Assembly (NCBI RefSeq): GCF_036850765.1
Contig: NC_089493.1
Span: forward strand, 167,512,140 to 167,576,139
DNA from: Saccopteryx bilineata
Lineage: Eukaryota; Chordata; Mammalia; Chiroptera; Emballonuridae
Length of the DNA: 64,000 nucleotides
Direction of reading: 5' to 3'
Shown: positions 34,451 to 46,265 of the stretch, one piece after another
How positions within the stretch are numbered: the first letter of the stretch is position 1
Layout of the letters: each line of letters opens with the position of its first letter
The notes under the pieces: model-generated
Seen by the model: only the letters and a program-made list of their open reading frames with translations
What the model was told of the DNA's origin: nothing
The model's database searches: none
Translations under genes and position numbers: made by a program

Positions 34451-35730
34451 AGCTACTCAGGATGCTTAATGGAGTATCTCACTGAGGCTCGTATGGAGTG
34501 TGACTTGATTAGGCTTTTTCTTTGAGTGACACTGTCTTTAGGTCTTTACTCGGGCTGGTCAGTTTCCCCAGAGAACAAGCCTGGTTGCCAGTATTCTGGG
34601 AGCCGAATGGGAGAAGCAGGCTGGGAAATCTCAACATTTAGTATATAAATCTCTGTTTCTTTTTCCTGATATTCTATCCTTCTCCTAAAACTGTTCTCTA
34701 GCCTGTCCAGCCCAGAAATCTGCTTTACCCTCTCCAGAGAATAAACCTCTAGTCTTCTAATGGGGATTCTGGTAGCCGTATGTATCTCAACGTTTCTTTC
34801 TGCTTTTGAGTCTCACTTTCACTCCTGCTTCCAGTCCGTGGTGCCACCACGTACTGAGTGTCTGCAAGACAGGTTGTTTTTCTGCTTTGAGTCGGGGTTT
34901 CATTTTCTTGGGTCTCCTGTGTTTGTTACCAGCTGTTATCCTGCTTCTAACTTTCAGGATTTTATTGCTGCTTCCTCTTCTTCCTATTGTCTTTATAGTC
35001 TGTTGCCTTAAAATTAACAAAACTTTACTAACATTTACATTTAAGAGCATTTTGGAAAGGATAAGAGGCAAATGTATTTAATCTTTAACTGGAACATTAT
35101 AAATGTAATTATTTTTGATTATCCTTTTTTGTTTAATTACAGACTTAATGAGGTCAAAAGCACCAGTTATGTATACTGTTGTGTCCTCAGACCCCATGCC
35201 AGTTACGGCCTGACATGATCATTGAGTGGTACGAAATTAATCTAACAGTTAAACACTTGCATAATGGAACATGCTGTGATGATGGGGTAGCAGGAGCGAT
35301 ATGAAATGTCTAATCACTCTTGGCTTTCCTTTCTTGCAGGAGAAGGGGACCTCATGACTAGGCCTAAATTAAGGCAGGCTCACTTGAGTAGAATACCTTG
35401 TTCCACCATAATTTCTGCCCTGGCAATGCTCTACACCAGGTGGTGTTGTTGTCATCCTCATCGTCATAGTTGTAGTTGTCATCATCATTGTAAGCAAGCA
35501 TAGCTTTGGAACTTCTCAGCCCGACAGTGAGCTCTGGTAGCGGATGGGCTAGCAAAGCCAAGCAGGCTGCATGCAGTCAGCACATGTACCATGGTTGTAG
35601 GTATGTCCCTGTCACTTTCAGTGTCTGTACATTTGACTTCACTGTCCTTTTAGTGTAGAATATCCCATTTTTTGGATATGCTAGTTGGTTGTTTTTAATA
35701 AATATGAACTAGGTTAAAATAGCATTAGGA
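34451..35730. other. NDFIP1 intron 1, unassigned stretch
   Basis: No named repeat or exon. Sixty- to ninety-codon open frames at 34760-35080 occur on both strands without support. A TTG/TCATCGTCAT-rich patch lies at about 35440-35490. Confidence 0.4.
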
Positions 35731-35850
35731 GTCCTTGCTGGGTAGCTCAGTTGGTTAGAGTGCCATCCTGATATGCCAAGGTAGTAAGCTTGATCCTCGG
35801 TCAGGGCACATTCAAGAAGCAGCCAATGAATGCATAGATAAGTCCACGTC
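35731..35850 (+). repeat. SINE family D, 3'-truncated
   Basis: GGGTAGCTCAGTTGGTTAGAG, CTTGATCCTCGGTCAGGGC, GCAGCCAATGAATGCATAGA, then no T/C-rich 3' part. Confidence 0.8.
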
Positions 35851-36019
35851 CGGCTGTAGTCAACATGTTCTAATAAGGTATCCATGATGTGCCGCTCACT
35901 GTTAAGTGCTGGGTGAATACAGCCGTGAGCCATACAGAGGTCCCAGGTGCAGAGAACTCACAGTCTACATCACGAACCCTCTGACAGACTCCCTGTTATT
36001 CCCCCTTCCTGAACTGAAG

Positions 36020-37706
36020 TGAAGTGGAATTGAAGTGAAATACTGTTTAAATACAGAAACATACACAGATTATAAATGTACATCTCAGTAAATTCTCACA
36101 AGTGGAAGACACATTTAACTAGTACCCAGATCAAGAAGCAGCATTGCCAGACTCAGGCTCCCTTCAGGTGCCCTTCTGGTCGCTCCCTCTTCAGGGTAAC
36201 CACTCACTGGCATGGTAGGATTTCCTGGGTGATCGTTCTATAATCTAAGTACCTAAGAAACTACTTCCTTTAGCATTTTAGTGCAAGGGTATATAGGAAT
36301 AGTGCTTCTGTCAGTAGAGTTAATAAAAAAATTATTTGTCTTTGTTGACAGATGTTGAGCCTAATAATTGTACATAAAGCAGCATTTAACAAATCTCATC
36401 AAATTACATTTTTAATGTCCAAAATTAGCAGCCTAAATAGTACTCTTATGGCTTAAAATAACAACCAGTCTTTTTAGTAAATTAATGAAAAAAAGAAAAG
36501 GAAGTGTCCTTTCAGAAACATTAAGGGAAAATAGTCACACATTAGTGTGATCCTGGCATATAGTGCTTAGGAAAATTTCACTGAATGAAATATTTAGGCC
36601 CTGACTGGTTGGCTCAGCAGTAGAGCATCAGCCTGGCATGTGGAAGTCCTGGGTTCGATTCCTAGTCGGGTCACACAGGAGAAACAACCTCTGCTTTTCC
36701 AACCCTCCCTTTCTCTCTCTCTCTCTTCCTCTCTCTCTCACTCTTCTCCTCCCACAGCCATGGTTCGAATGGTGAATGGTTCAAGCAAGTTGGTCCAGGC
36801 ACTGAGGATGGCTCCATGGCCTCTCCTCAGGCACTGAAATAGCTCGGTTGCTGAGCAGTGGCCCCAGATGGGCAGAGCATCACCTGGTAGGGGGCTTGCT
36901 GGGTGGATCCCGATCAGGGTGCATGCAGGAGTCTATCTCTCTGCCTCTCATTTAATTTAAAAAAGTAAGTAAATGTCTGACTATCCACGAGGAAGGTTGT
37001 TGAGAGCTATGACAGAAGAAAGGCAGTGGCGAGAGTGGAAAGCTTGAATCACAACGTAGTATTCAACATTTCATGTAGCAGTCACTCTTCTTTCTTCCCT
37101 TACTCAGCCCCGGCAAACATGGATCTACTTTCTGTCTTCATTGCAGGCTTTTCTGGACATTTTATATAAATAGGATCTTACAATAACATGTGGTTTCTGT
37201 AACTGGCTTCTCTTAGCATAATGTTTTAAGTTTCACCTATGTTGTATCATGTGTCAGTCCTTCATCCTTTTCAAATAGGATGGATTATTCCTATCCATCC
37301 TTTTGTATGGATATACATTATTCTGTTTATCCATTCATCAGTTGATGAACATTCAATGTATGTGCTTTTCTGTGAAAATAGGTTTTCAGTTCTCTTAGGT
37401 ATACAGAGTAGAAGTGCTGGATCTGTTTGTAACCCTATGTTTAACGTTTTTGGAGGGACTGCCAAACTTTTTTACAGTGGTTGCATCACTTTCCATTCCC
37501 ACCCGATGTTTATAAGGGTTCTACTTTCTCCACATATTCAACAGTGCTTGTTCTTTAAAAAAAATTTTTTTTGGCCATATTAGTTGAGTATGAAGTGGTA
37601 GCTCATATTTTTGATTTGTATTTCTCTGATGACTAATGGTGTTGAGAATCTTGTGTAGGAATCGTGTTGGCCACTTATATATCTTCTATTATATTTTTTA
37701 CTCTTT
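36020..37706 (-). repeat. L1 3' region in two blocks
   Basis: About 36060-36230 (CATCTCAGTAAATTCTCACA, AACTAGTACCCAGATCAAGAA) and 37100-37706 (GTAACTGGCTTCTCTTAGC, GGAGGGACTGCCAAACTTTT, TTCCCACCCGATGTTTATAA, GATTTGTATTTCTCTGATGAC) follow antisense L1 order. About 36240-37090 between them is unassigned except for one SINE. Confidence 0.7.
36597..36962 (+). repeat. Older family A-like SINE
   Basis: Recognisable head GGCCCTGACTGGTTGGCTCAG, then CACTGAGGATGGCTCCATGGC, GGGTGGATCCCGATCAGGGT, and a CTCTGCCTCTCATTTAATTT end. Diverged. Confidence 0.88.
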
Positions 37707-37720
37707 AAAAATTAGATTGT

Positions 37721-38112
37721 GCCCTGGCCGGGAGCGTCGGCCTAGCGTGCAGAGGACCCGGGTTCGATTCCCGGCCAGGGCACACAGGAGAAGCGCCCAT
37801 TTGCTTCTCTACCCCCCCCCCTCCTTCCTCTCTGTCTCTCTCTTCCCCTCCCGCAGCGAAGGCTCCATTGGAGCAAAGATGGCCCGGGCGCTGGGGATGG
37901 CTCTGTGGCCTCTGCCTCAGGCGCTAGAGTGGCTCTGGTCGCAACATGGCGACTCCCAGGATGGGCAGAGCATCGCCCCCTGGTGGGCAGAGTGTTGCCC
38001 CTGGTGGGCGTGCCGGGTGGATCCCGGTCGGGCGCATGCGGGAGTCTGTCTGGCTGTCTCTCCCTGTTTCCAGCTTCAGAAAAATGAAAAAAATAAAATA
38101 AATAAATAAATA
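37721..38112 (+). repeat. SINE family A (A2) lacking the A box
   Basis: Head reads GCCCTGGCCGGGAGCGTCGG: about 16 bp covering the D-arm/A-box (TTGGCTCAGCGGTAGA) are missing. The rest is a standard A2. Perfect TSD AAAATTAGATTGT ends at 37720 and recurs at 38113-38125. Confidence 0.95.
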
Positions 38113-38125
38113 AAAATTAGATTGT

Positions 38126-38445
38126 CAGCTTGACTGGGGGTGGGCCCCCCAAGGTCACTGGCTTGAGTGCTCATTTGGCTTAAGCATAGGATCACCAGCT
38201 TGAACATGGGTACACTGGTTTGAGTGTGGAATCATTGAAATGATCCCCTGGTCACTCTCTTGAAACCAAAGGTCTCTGACTTGAGCGAGGGGTCACTAGC
38301 TTGGTTGGAGCCCCCCTCTCCCGCCCGTCAAGGCCTGTATGAGAAAGCAGTCGGTGAACAACTAAGGTGCCACAACTATGAGTTGATGCTTCTCATCTCC
38401 CTTCCTGTCTTTCTCTCCAAAAAACCCCAAAACTCCCCCAAAACT
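38126..38445 (+). repeat. Old 5'-truncated family C-like SINE
   Basis: Repeated CAGCTTGA / GGTCACTGGCTTGAG units, GTATGAGAAAGCAGTCGGTG, AACAACTAAGGTGCCACAAC, TTGATGCTTCTCATCTCCC. The tRNA head is not visible. Confidence 0.75.
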
Positions 38446-38756
38446 CAAAACACCACAGTTCATAGTCAAGATACAATTAACAATATATAGTCTATATGTA
38501 ATAGAAGGTTCATAGTCCTCACAAACTTTGTTTCTGAACAACGGTAAAATAGCGTACTCAGTTATTATGGAGTAGCAGAGCCAGGGCTAAAGAAATGTGC
38601 TTGTTTACTTCCTGGTAATTATACTGTCTCAGTGGGTAGGATTTAAACAATATGCAGAAGTAGTGGGTTGGTAATGAGAGGTTTAAAAAATAGCATTTTA
38701 AGGTGAAAGTTTTATAAATTAACTCTAAAATTGGAACTGGTAAATAACATTCAAAT
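38446..38756. other. NDFIP1 intron 1, unassigned stretch
   Basis: Nothing recognised. Confidence 0.4.
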
Positions 38757-38766
38757 CTAGAGTTTA

Positions 38767-38977
38767 GGCCCTGGCCAGAAAGCTCTGTTGATTAGAACAT
38801 TGTCCTGAAGCACAGAGGTTCCGGTCAAGGCACATGCAGGAACAGATCAATGTTCCTGTCTGTCTGTCTGTCTCTCTATCTCTTTTTCCCTCCCTCTCCC
38901 TCTCCCCCTCTCCCTGCCCCCTTTTCTTCTCTCTCTAAAATCAATAAGTAAATATTAAAAATTTCACAAAATTAAAG
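38767..38977 (+). repeat. SINE family D
   Basis: GGCCCTGGCCAGAAAGCTCTG head; the segment before GTCAAGGCACATGCAGG is shortened; (TCTG)n/CT-rich 3' part. TSD CTAGAGTTTA at 38757-38766 and 38978-38987. Confidence 0.88.
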
Positions 38978-38990
38978 CTAGAGTTTAGGC

Positions 38991-40177
38991 CAGTGGTTCT
39001 CAAAGTTTGTGCCAGGGCGCACTAGTGCACCATAGAAGATTTCCAGGTGTGCCCTGTGGTATTCCAGAGAAATGTGTGCCTGTTGGGGACCAAAAAACCA
39101 ACATAGTTTTTGGAGTTTAGATTTTTGGGAGAGAGAGGTGTGGGGAATTGGTTGTAAACTGACAGTCTGCCCAACCCCCCACCTCACTTGCCTGATTAGG
39201 TTGCATAAGGCTGTTAAGCTGTGGTGCTGGATTGTTTACACTACCTTCCATGTTCCCCAGAAAGACTGGAGGCAAGTTTCTTCTATCCTTTGTTTGGTGT
39301 AAAGTTAAGATGATATGTATGGTGGGAGTTTTCTGCACTCAACACAATTAAGAGTAAAAAGAGAGGAACTCTTCAGTATATTGACGAGGAAATGAGAGTT
39401 TACCTTTCAAATATATGCCCAAACATTGAAGAAATCGCTAGGATACATCAAGCTCACGTTTCTCATAAACACAAGAATGAAAAAACTTAACACATTCACA
39501 CCAGGACCTGCCAAATTTACTAATCTTACTAAGAATGTATCTAGATATATAAAAAGATAACTTTTTTGTCGTTTATTTTTAACCCCTTTTTTACGAATTC
39601 TAAAAAGCATAACAAAAATGTTTTTTAATGTCAGAATAAATTTAATTTTGTCGTATTTATTTCGTTTAATTACCATAAAAGCACGCTTGGACTTTATATT
39701 TTTTCTTTAATATTTGACTTAATTATATATTATAACATATTTCTCAGAAATTTGTATATAGTGCGCCTACAATATTTGTAGGATTTTAAATTATTTTATT
39801 TTATTGTTTTTTTACAGGGACAGAAAGAGAGTCAGAGAGAGGTATAGACAGACAGGAACGGAGAGAGATGAGAAGCATCAATCATCATTTTTTTGTTGCA
39901 ACACCTTAGTTGCTCATCGATTGCTCTCTCACATGTGCCCCAACCGGGGGCCTTCAGCAGACCGAGTAACCCCTTGCTTCAGCCAGCGACCTTGGGTCCA
40001 AGCTGGTGAGCTTTTTGCTCAAGCCAGATGAGCCCGCGCTCAAGCTGGCGACCTCGGGATCTTGAACCTGGGTCCTCCGCATCCCAGTCCGACGCTCCAT
40101 CCTCTGCACCACCTCCTGGTCAGGCTATTCGTAGGATTTTAAATGCCCCCTAACTTCAAAAAGTTTGAGAACCACTG
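38991..40177 (+). mobile_element. Nonautonomous hAT transposon
   Basis: Ends CAGTGGTTCTCAAAGTTTG and AAAAGTTTGAGAACCACTG, about 17-bp inverted repeats. Perfect 8-bp TSD GTTTAGGC at 38983-38990 and 40178-40185. No intact transposase frame; an 89-codon reverse frame at 39407-39676 is unassigned. A family C SINE is inserted near its right end. Strand is arbitrary. Confidence 0.93.
39792..40126 (-). repeat. SINE family C nested in hAT
   Basis: Reverse C: GAGATGAGAAGCATCAATC, GGCCTTCAGCAGACCGAGTA, CACCTCCTGGTCAGGC. TSD GTAGGATTTTAAAT at 39778-39791 and 40131-40144. Confidence 0.94.
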
Positions 40178-40199
40178 GTTTAGGCACTGGTCCAGGATT

Positions 40200-40330
40200 T
40201 TCTGAGATTTATGAATAATCACTTAAAGAAGGGATTAAAACTTGAGAATTTTGTATGTTTTAAACCTGTACAGTTTATTAACCAATGTCATCCCAATACA
40301 GTAAAAAGTAGAACTGAAAAAAAAAAAACT
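40200..40330 (+). repeat. Short L1 3' end
   Basis: GAGAATTTTGTATGTTTTAA, AACCTGTACAGTTTATTAAC, CAATGTCATCCCAATACAG and an A-run match the terminal L1 3' UTR, as at 5500-5920. Confidence 0.65.
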
Positions 40331-41975
40331 TAGAATTTTCTTGCTGATTAAATAGGACTCAATCAAGAAAAACAGTAGTGAGTGGTGTACAGGCACTTGA
40401 GCTCCATGGACTTTGGGCGGAATCAGCATTATTTGTCATATGCTGGTTGTGTTCATATGAATTATGTGGTATATTTTGATACCTCTCTTATGCATAAGGA
40501 TTTAACGGTGTTTTCCTTCTGTTGTTTAGAAGGGTTTTGTGTCCCGTTCTTAGGAAATAGAATTCAGTGAAGACTTCTAAGTGCCTTTAGTACTGCCATT
40601 GGTACAATTATAAATGTTGCTCCTTACTTTTTAGGCCTAATCCTAGCCCTAGCTATGCTATTGCTTAAAAATAGCTCTTTTCTAAATTGAAAATTATCTT
40701 TAGAGCTACTTAGGGGAGGGTAGTGAGGAAGTCTTCTTGCTGGGATGGGAACTCAAGTAAGAATTTAAACCTGTAAGATATGTCTTTAAATTTGTGAAAT
40801 TTAAGTTTGCTTCTATCAGTAACTAGAGCTATGAGTGATTTCTGTATAGAAGATTCTTTGTCGTTTAGCTAAAACATCATATATTTATCCCTAATAGCAA
40901 TAGTACAGATAGGCTACAGAGGAATATAGTAAAAAGGAAAACATCCTTTATTTTAGATGTGCTGTATTTCATAGGCAAAACTAAAGGGCAAAACATTATT
41001 AACACCTATTTGTAGGTAAATATTAAACAATGAATCGGGGTAATCAAGGCTAAGAGGTGTGACAGCAGATTGTGATAAATCTAAAGTGAAAACGTGGTCA
41101 TGTTTTAGGGTTCTGGGAGCCACGACAGAGTCTGTTCAGCATTAAGGGGTGAGGGAGGCAGTCTGGGCTGTGGTAAGGAGAAAGCCATCTGAATATTCAG
41201 ATTGTTGGGTTATCCTATCTTAGTGATGAAGATAAGGTAATTATAGGTAGTTTTGTATTAAACTTAGTACTTTATATAACATGCATATAAAAGTACTAAG
41301 TTATATAATTCTTTTTGGAAAAAGAGCCATTTTTACTTATTTAGAATTAAGTAAAAATGATCAAAATTGTTAGACAAAAATACATGACAGGAAAGAATCC
41401 AGCCCCCAACAGGTATTTATTATCTGCCACAGTTATACAATATAAGGATCCCCCCACCCAATAGCCAGAGCAGGGAGAGAGAGCAGACCATCCCCCCACT
41501 TTTCAAACCTGCCTCTCACAGTATCCCCCCCCCCCTCTACAACCAGGATTCCATGACAGGTTGTACTCAGACTCACACTGACCCAGTTGATAGAAGAGAC
41601 TGGGCATCTCGCCAACACTAGCCCCAAAGTGGCAGTGACACTTATTTTCTGAGAGAGCCTCAGGGGAGAGCCTGAAGATCCCTGAGCCCCGGGAATATGG
41701 CAGGGAGGACTACACAGGAATGATTCTCAGGGACAGAAAAGGAGACCCTTAAAATACATTTTGGAACCAAATAACCAATTTTGTAGCCTTAGAGATGAGC
41801 CCCACTCCAGTTCCAGTGCACATGCACCCTCCCCATTGTTAGTGTACCTGACTTGTTTGGCTGGTAGAGTCAGAATCATGGCCATAGATGTCCCTAAAAT
41901 GTAAAAAGAGATATACTTAGGGATTCATTTGTTTAGCAAGTTATTATTTACGCAGATGGTGGTCACTAAATACTT
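40331..41975. other. NDFIP1 intron 1, unassigned stretch
   Basis: No repeat or exon recognised. A C-run lies at about 41526-41537. Confidence 0.4.
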
Positions 41976-41979
41976 AAAA

Positions 41980-42138
41980 AAAAACTTTACCCATTGACAG
42001 AGAGAGAGAGAGAAGCATCAACTCGTCCCATTCAGTTCCATTTAGATTGCTTCTTGTACATACCCTAACTGGGGGTCAAACCCACAACCTCAGCGTACCA
42101 AAACCACGCTTTATCCACTGAGCCAACTGGCCAGGACT
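41980..42138 (-). repeat. SINE family D-like
   Basis: Reverse: AGAGAGAGAGAGAGAAGC, CTTCTTGTACATACCCTAAC, TTTATCCACTGAGCCAACTG, GCCAGGA. Host CTAAATACTT on both sides. Confidence 0.8.
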
Positions 42139-42880
42139 ACTAAATACTTTGTGAAGGTGAATGCCTCTTTTCCTCCCACATTGTGATATTTTCTTTTAGA
42201 TACCATTCTTTACAGAGCCTAAACTTACCGCCAGTGAAACAGAAAGCAAGCCTGTATAGTTATGTCCTGGTGTCTTCCCCATACAGGGAGCCTCTGTAGT
42301 CAGAGTGGGTATTTTTTGTTCTTTTTGTTTTCAGTTGGAAATAATATTAATATATGATTCTGAAGTGAATTTTAATGGAGCAAAAAACACCACTTGTAAA
42401 TGTTTCTTTTTTGCTCACCAAAGAGAAAATGGGGGTTTCTAAGAGGATTGGAATTTCTTTGCTGTGTTATCTTTTACCCTGATGTGGGATGATCAAATTT
42501 CTCATTTCCAGGTTGCTAGGAAACAGCCATCCTATCTTGTAGATAATGGCATTTTAGACCTCTTTATTCTCTGGTCCTCTGTATTTCTTAGAATTGTCAT
42601 GCTTCTTTTCTAAAACTTAAATTATGCAGAAGCAACATGATGATATGACCAAACTCAGGAAATATAAAACAGGTCAAAGATATCAAGCTGGGTTTAAAAA
42701 ACACTGCAGGATTTAAAGAACATTACCAGCTATTAAGGCAACATTCTTGAAAAGTCCTTATTTGCCTGATTTTCCAGCAGGTTCTCGCTTCTTTTCGTGA
42801 TAGTCCCAGGACACAAAAGTGGTGAGGTGGGAGTAGACTGAGAATGCCCTCTCTAGAGCTTCAGATCATGTTAAATGTAT
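42139..42880. other. NDFIP1 intron 1, unassigned stretch
   Basis: Nothing recognised. Confidence 0.4.
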
Positions 42881-42884
42881 TACA

Positions 42885-43230
42885 GGCCCTGGTTGTCTGG
42901 CTCAGTGTAGAGCATCAGCCTGGCGTATGGACGTCCTGGGTTCAATTCCTATTCAGGGCACACATGAGAAGCAACCATCTGCCTCTCCCCCCCCCCTTTC
43001 TTTTCCTTCTCTCCCTTCCCCCTCCTGCAGCCAGTGTCCCAGTTGGTTTGAGTGTCCACCCTGGGTGCTGAGGGTGCTGAGGATAGCTCGGTTGGTCCCA
43101 GTGTCAGCCACAGGTGCTGAGGATAGCTTGGTTGCTTCGAGTATCAGCCCCAAGCAGGGGTTCCTGGGTAAATCCTGTGCGAGTCACATGCAGGAGTCTG
43201 ACTCACTATCTCCCTTCCTCTCACTTAAAA
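42885..43230 (+). repeat. Older family A-like SINE
   Basis: Head GGCCCTGGTTGTCTGGCTCAG, GGGTTCAATTCCTATTCAGG, then a middle of repeated GGTGCTGAGGATAGCT units and GTCACATGCAGGAGTCTGAC. The unit type resembles 28052-28366. Confidence 0.85.
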
Positions 43231-44105
43231 AATTCAAGTGAACTGTAGCTTTGGGAACACTAAATAATTTACAAATTTGGTGACCTAGGAACATTGGCTT
43301 TATTATAGCTATTTTGTCCATATGTCTTCATTTTAAAAAGAAAATCCATCTTAAGTTATAATACAGTTATTTTGGGAATGTTTTCAAGTTTAACATTAGA
43401 TTACAAGGGTTTAAAAAATGTGATCAGATGGTAGATGTTAATGGAAATTTGACACAGGGATTCATTTGAAATTGAATGCTTTGTAGTATTAATCAGAAAA
43501 GTTTTGTTAGCTTCTGATTTTGAATAGCATAGGGATTGGAGACTGAAATGGTTGGTTAAAATGTAATGAATTAGGGAGCTCTACTTCATGTCATGACAGG
43601 TCAGGCTCTCTGTTTTTCTCTCTCAATTCAAGATAGAGGGTGTATTTTACAATTGGTTTAGTTGGCTGTATGTATTATGATGATATACAGCTGGGACTCA
43701 GACTCCCTATGAATACCCTGTTATTGCTTTACAGATTGATTCTCATTCTCATCCAGTTTATCTTTTAAATGAGCTGTAGTCTATTGTCCTTGGGAAAATG
43801 AAATCAAATGCCTTTGTTCTGTGAGGAGTTGGGTAGGCTAGCCATATTGACAATAGCAGGAAGACATACTTTCAGTGTGAGTTAAAGTAACTGGAACTGT
43901 AGATTTGATTAGCAAGAAAGTTGCTGAGATATATTGACAGAGGTAATAAGTAGAATTAGGTAGAATTTTATGTTTTTGTAAATGTCTCAATTTAAGATCT
44001 CATTTTTATGCGCATACTGAATATAATGGTAAACCTTGGTTTGCTGTGATTTGTCTTTGTCTTAACAAACTATTATTATTATTATTAAATTATTTTTGTA
44101 ACTTA
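43231..44105. other. NDFIP1 intron 1, unassigned stretch
   Basis: Nothing recognised. Confidence 0.4.
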
Positions 44106-44120
44106 AAAAATTATATAAGT

Positions 44121-44265
44121 CGTCCTGGCCGGATAGCTTGGTTGGTTAGAGCATCATCCTAATATGCAAAGGTTGTACGTTTGATCCCTGGTCAGGGCAC
44201 ACACAGGAACAGACTGCTGTTTCTGTCTGTCTCTCTACCTTCCTGTCTAAAATCAATCAATTTTA
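44121..44265 (+). repeat. SINE family D
   Basis: CGTCCTGGCCGGATAGCTTGG, GATCCCTGGTCAGGGCACAC, CTGTCTAAAATCAATCAATT. Flanks AAAAATTATATAAGT / AAAAATTATACAAGT. Confidence 0.92.
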
Positions 44266-44399
44266 AAAATTATACAAGTGATAACTTTTCATTACAAAAA
44301 ATTAGAACATATGTATAAATAACAACAAAAAAAGAATCCCTTATGATCACATCACCTTAGATAAACAGTATAAACTATAGAAGTCTATCATTTTAAACC

Positions 44400-44930
44400 T
44401 TCTTTCTTTTAAAACCAAATTTTATGATGCATACTGTTTGGTAAATTTAGCTTTCTTTTCCATGTGACAGTATATAGCATGAATATCTGTTCAAGTCATC
44501 AGATTTTCTTCATTTTCATTTTTATGGCTGTTTAATAAGCTTTTGTGAGGGAACTGTCATGAGAGGAAGAAAGAGAGAGAAGCATCAACTCATTGCTCCA
44601 CTCAGTTGTGCATTGATTGTTTTTCATGTGCCTTGACCTGGAGATTGAACTGAAAACCTCAGGATCAAGCCGGGGACCCCAGGCTCGAACTGGCAACCTC
44701 CATGTTCTGGGTTGATGTTCTGTCTACTGTGTCACCACTGGTCAGGCGAGATGAACTTTATTTAATGTTTCCCATGAGTGGGATTTAGGTTGTTTCTAAT
44801 TTTTGCTGCAACGGCATTTATTATAGTCATCTTTTTGCCTCTGATTATTTCCTTAGAGTAAATTCCTGGGCATAGGATACTTTGCAAAGGATTTGCACAT
44901 TGCCAAGTAGCTTTTCAGGAAGACTATTTC
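44400..44930 (-). repeat. Old L1-like fragment split by a SINE
   Basis: Antisense L1-type order: TTTTATGGCTGTTTAATAAG, then after the SINE GGGATTTAGGTTGTTTCTAA, TAGAGTAAATTCCTGGGCAT, TTGCACATTGCCAAGTAGC. It ends about 65 bp before exon 2. Confidence 0.55.
44550..44748 (-). repeat. Older B/C-like SINE
   Basis: Reverse: AGAGAGAAGCATCAACTC, TTTTTCATGTGCCTTGACC, CTCGAACTGGCAACCTCC, GTCACCACTGGTCAGGC. Diverged. Confidence 0.8.
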
Positions 44931-44996
44931 AATTTTCAGGTTTTTCTCTATCTTACTGGTTTTATACTTGCATTAAAACATGAAATTTTTATTTAG

Positions 44997-45084
44997 TTGC
45001 AGAATGAGGAAGAGCCTGGAGAGCCGGTACAGGTTGTAGGAGACGCACCTCCTCCCTACAGCAGCATCTCACCAGAGAGCGCAG
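44997..45084 (+). CDS. NDFIP1: NDFIP1 exon 2 (residues 22-50 plus first base of 51)
   Basis: Reads LQNEEEPGEPVQVVGDAPPP then YSSISPESA. Acceptor ATTTAG precedes TTGCAG; the donor GTAGGT follows GCAG, phase 1. A second AG three codons' width downstream (TTGCAG) could serve as an alternative acceptor removing two residues; the chosen one keeps the family length. The exon carries the first PY motif, PPPY at residues 39-42, which binds WW domains of NEDD4-type ligases (family knowledge). The stretch before it is acidic and disordered. Differences from my memory of human are concentrated here (SG to PG, EQAA to VQVV, SAES to SPES), consistent with a loosely constrained linker around a fixed motif. 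Confidence 0.95.
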
Positions 45085-45147
45085 GTAGGTACCGGGCCGG
45101 CGACCACTGAGCGTGGAACGCACTCAGCCACAGCCTTTTGTCTAGCG

Positions 45148-45937
45148 CAGGGGTCCCCAAACTTTTTACACAGGGGGCCAGTTCACTATCCCTCAGACCA
45201 TTGGAGGGCCGGACTAGAAAAAAAAACTATGGCCCTGGCCGGTTGGCTCAGCGGTAGAGCGTCGGCCTAGTGTGCGGAGGACCCGGGTTCGATTCCCAGC
45301 CAGGGCACACAGGAGAAGCGCCCATTTGCTTCTCCACCCCTCTGCCGCGCCTTCCTCTCTGTCTCTCTCTTCCCCTCCCGCAGCCAATGCTCCATTGGAG
45401 CAAAGATGGCCCGGGCGCTGGGGATGGCTCTGTGGCCTCTGCCTCAGGCGCTAGAGAGTGGCTCTGGTCGCAACATGGCGATGCCCAGGATGGGCAGAGC
45501 ATCGCCCCCTGGTGGGCAGAGCTTCGCCTCCTGGTGGGCGTGCCGGGTGGATCCCGGTCGGGCGCATGCGGGAGTCTGTCTGACTGTCTCTCCCCATTTC
45601 CAGCTTCAGAAAAATGAAAAAAAAAAAACAACAAAGAAAAACAAAACAAAACTATGAACAAATCCCTATGCACACTGCACATATCTTATTTTAAAGTAAA
45701 AAAACAAAACGGGAACAAATATAATATTTAAAATAAAAAACAAGTAAATTTAAATCAAGAAACTAACCAGTATTTCAGTGGGAACTATGGGCCTGCTTTT
45801 GGCTAATGAGATGGTCAATGTGCTCCTTTCATTGACCACCAATGAAAGAGGTGCCCCTTCCGAAAGTGCAGCGGGGGCCGGATAAACGGGCTCAGGGGGC
45901 CGCACGTGGCCTGCGGGCCGTAGTTTGGGGACCCTTG
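45148..45937 (+). mobile_element. Nonautonomous hAT, copy 1 (with SINE)
   Basis: Ends CAGGGGTCCCCAAAC and GTTTGGGGACCCTTG. Perfect 8-bp TSD GTCTAGCG at 45140-45147 and 45938-45945. It matches 63179-63508 closely once the inserted SINE is removed. No coding capacity. It begins 64 bp after exon 2. Strand is arbitrary. Confidence 0.95.
45232..45647 (+). repeat. SINE family A (A2) nested in hAT
   Basis: Full-length A2; the host AAAACTATG at the junction is repeated after the A-rich tail (45648-45656). The uninterrupted hAT copy at 63179 shows the empty site. Confidence 0.96.
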
Positions 45938-45945
45938 GTCTAGCG

Positions 45946-46249
45946 TGTGTTCCCTGGTATTTGCCTTTGCCTCGGCGTTCCTTTAGGTAGTCATTGACAT
46001 TATAGTCATTTTGTGACCTGAGATGGAGAAAACTCATCTTACTGTTCTGGAAAACAGGCCAGACACCATTTCATTGTGGCTTTTTTATGGAACTCAATTT
46101 CATTCCAACAGACTTAAGATAAAAGAAGTAGAAATTCAGGATCTAGGTGATTACCTGATTTTTGCCCTTTTTGTAGTTTCCTCATTAGCTGTTTTGCTCT
46201 TTGTGACTCTAGTACCTATGATGTAGAATATAGTATGTAACGTTTCTTT
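45946..46249. other. NDFIP1 intron 2, unassigned stretch
   Basis: No exon or repeat recognised. A 67-codon open frame at 46023-46226 looks incidental. Confidence 0.4.
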
Positions 46250-46265
46250 TATGGTAGTAAATTCT

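Noticed and set aside
34247..34469. Cys/Leu/Trp-rich repetitive small proteins in two frames
   Set aside because: Produced by the minisatellite; overlapping frames, no splice or start support.
39407..39676. Reverse 89-codon frame in the hAT element as a transposase remnant
   Set aside because: I see no hAT catalytic or dimerisation motif, and the sequence is low-complexity AT-rich.
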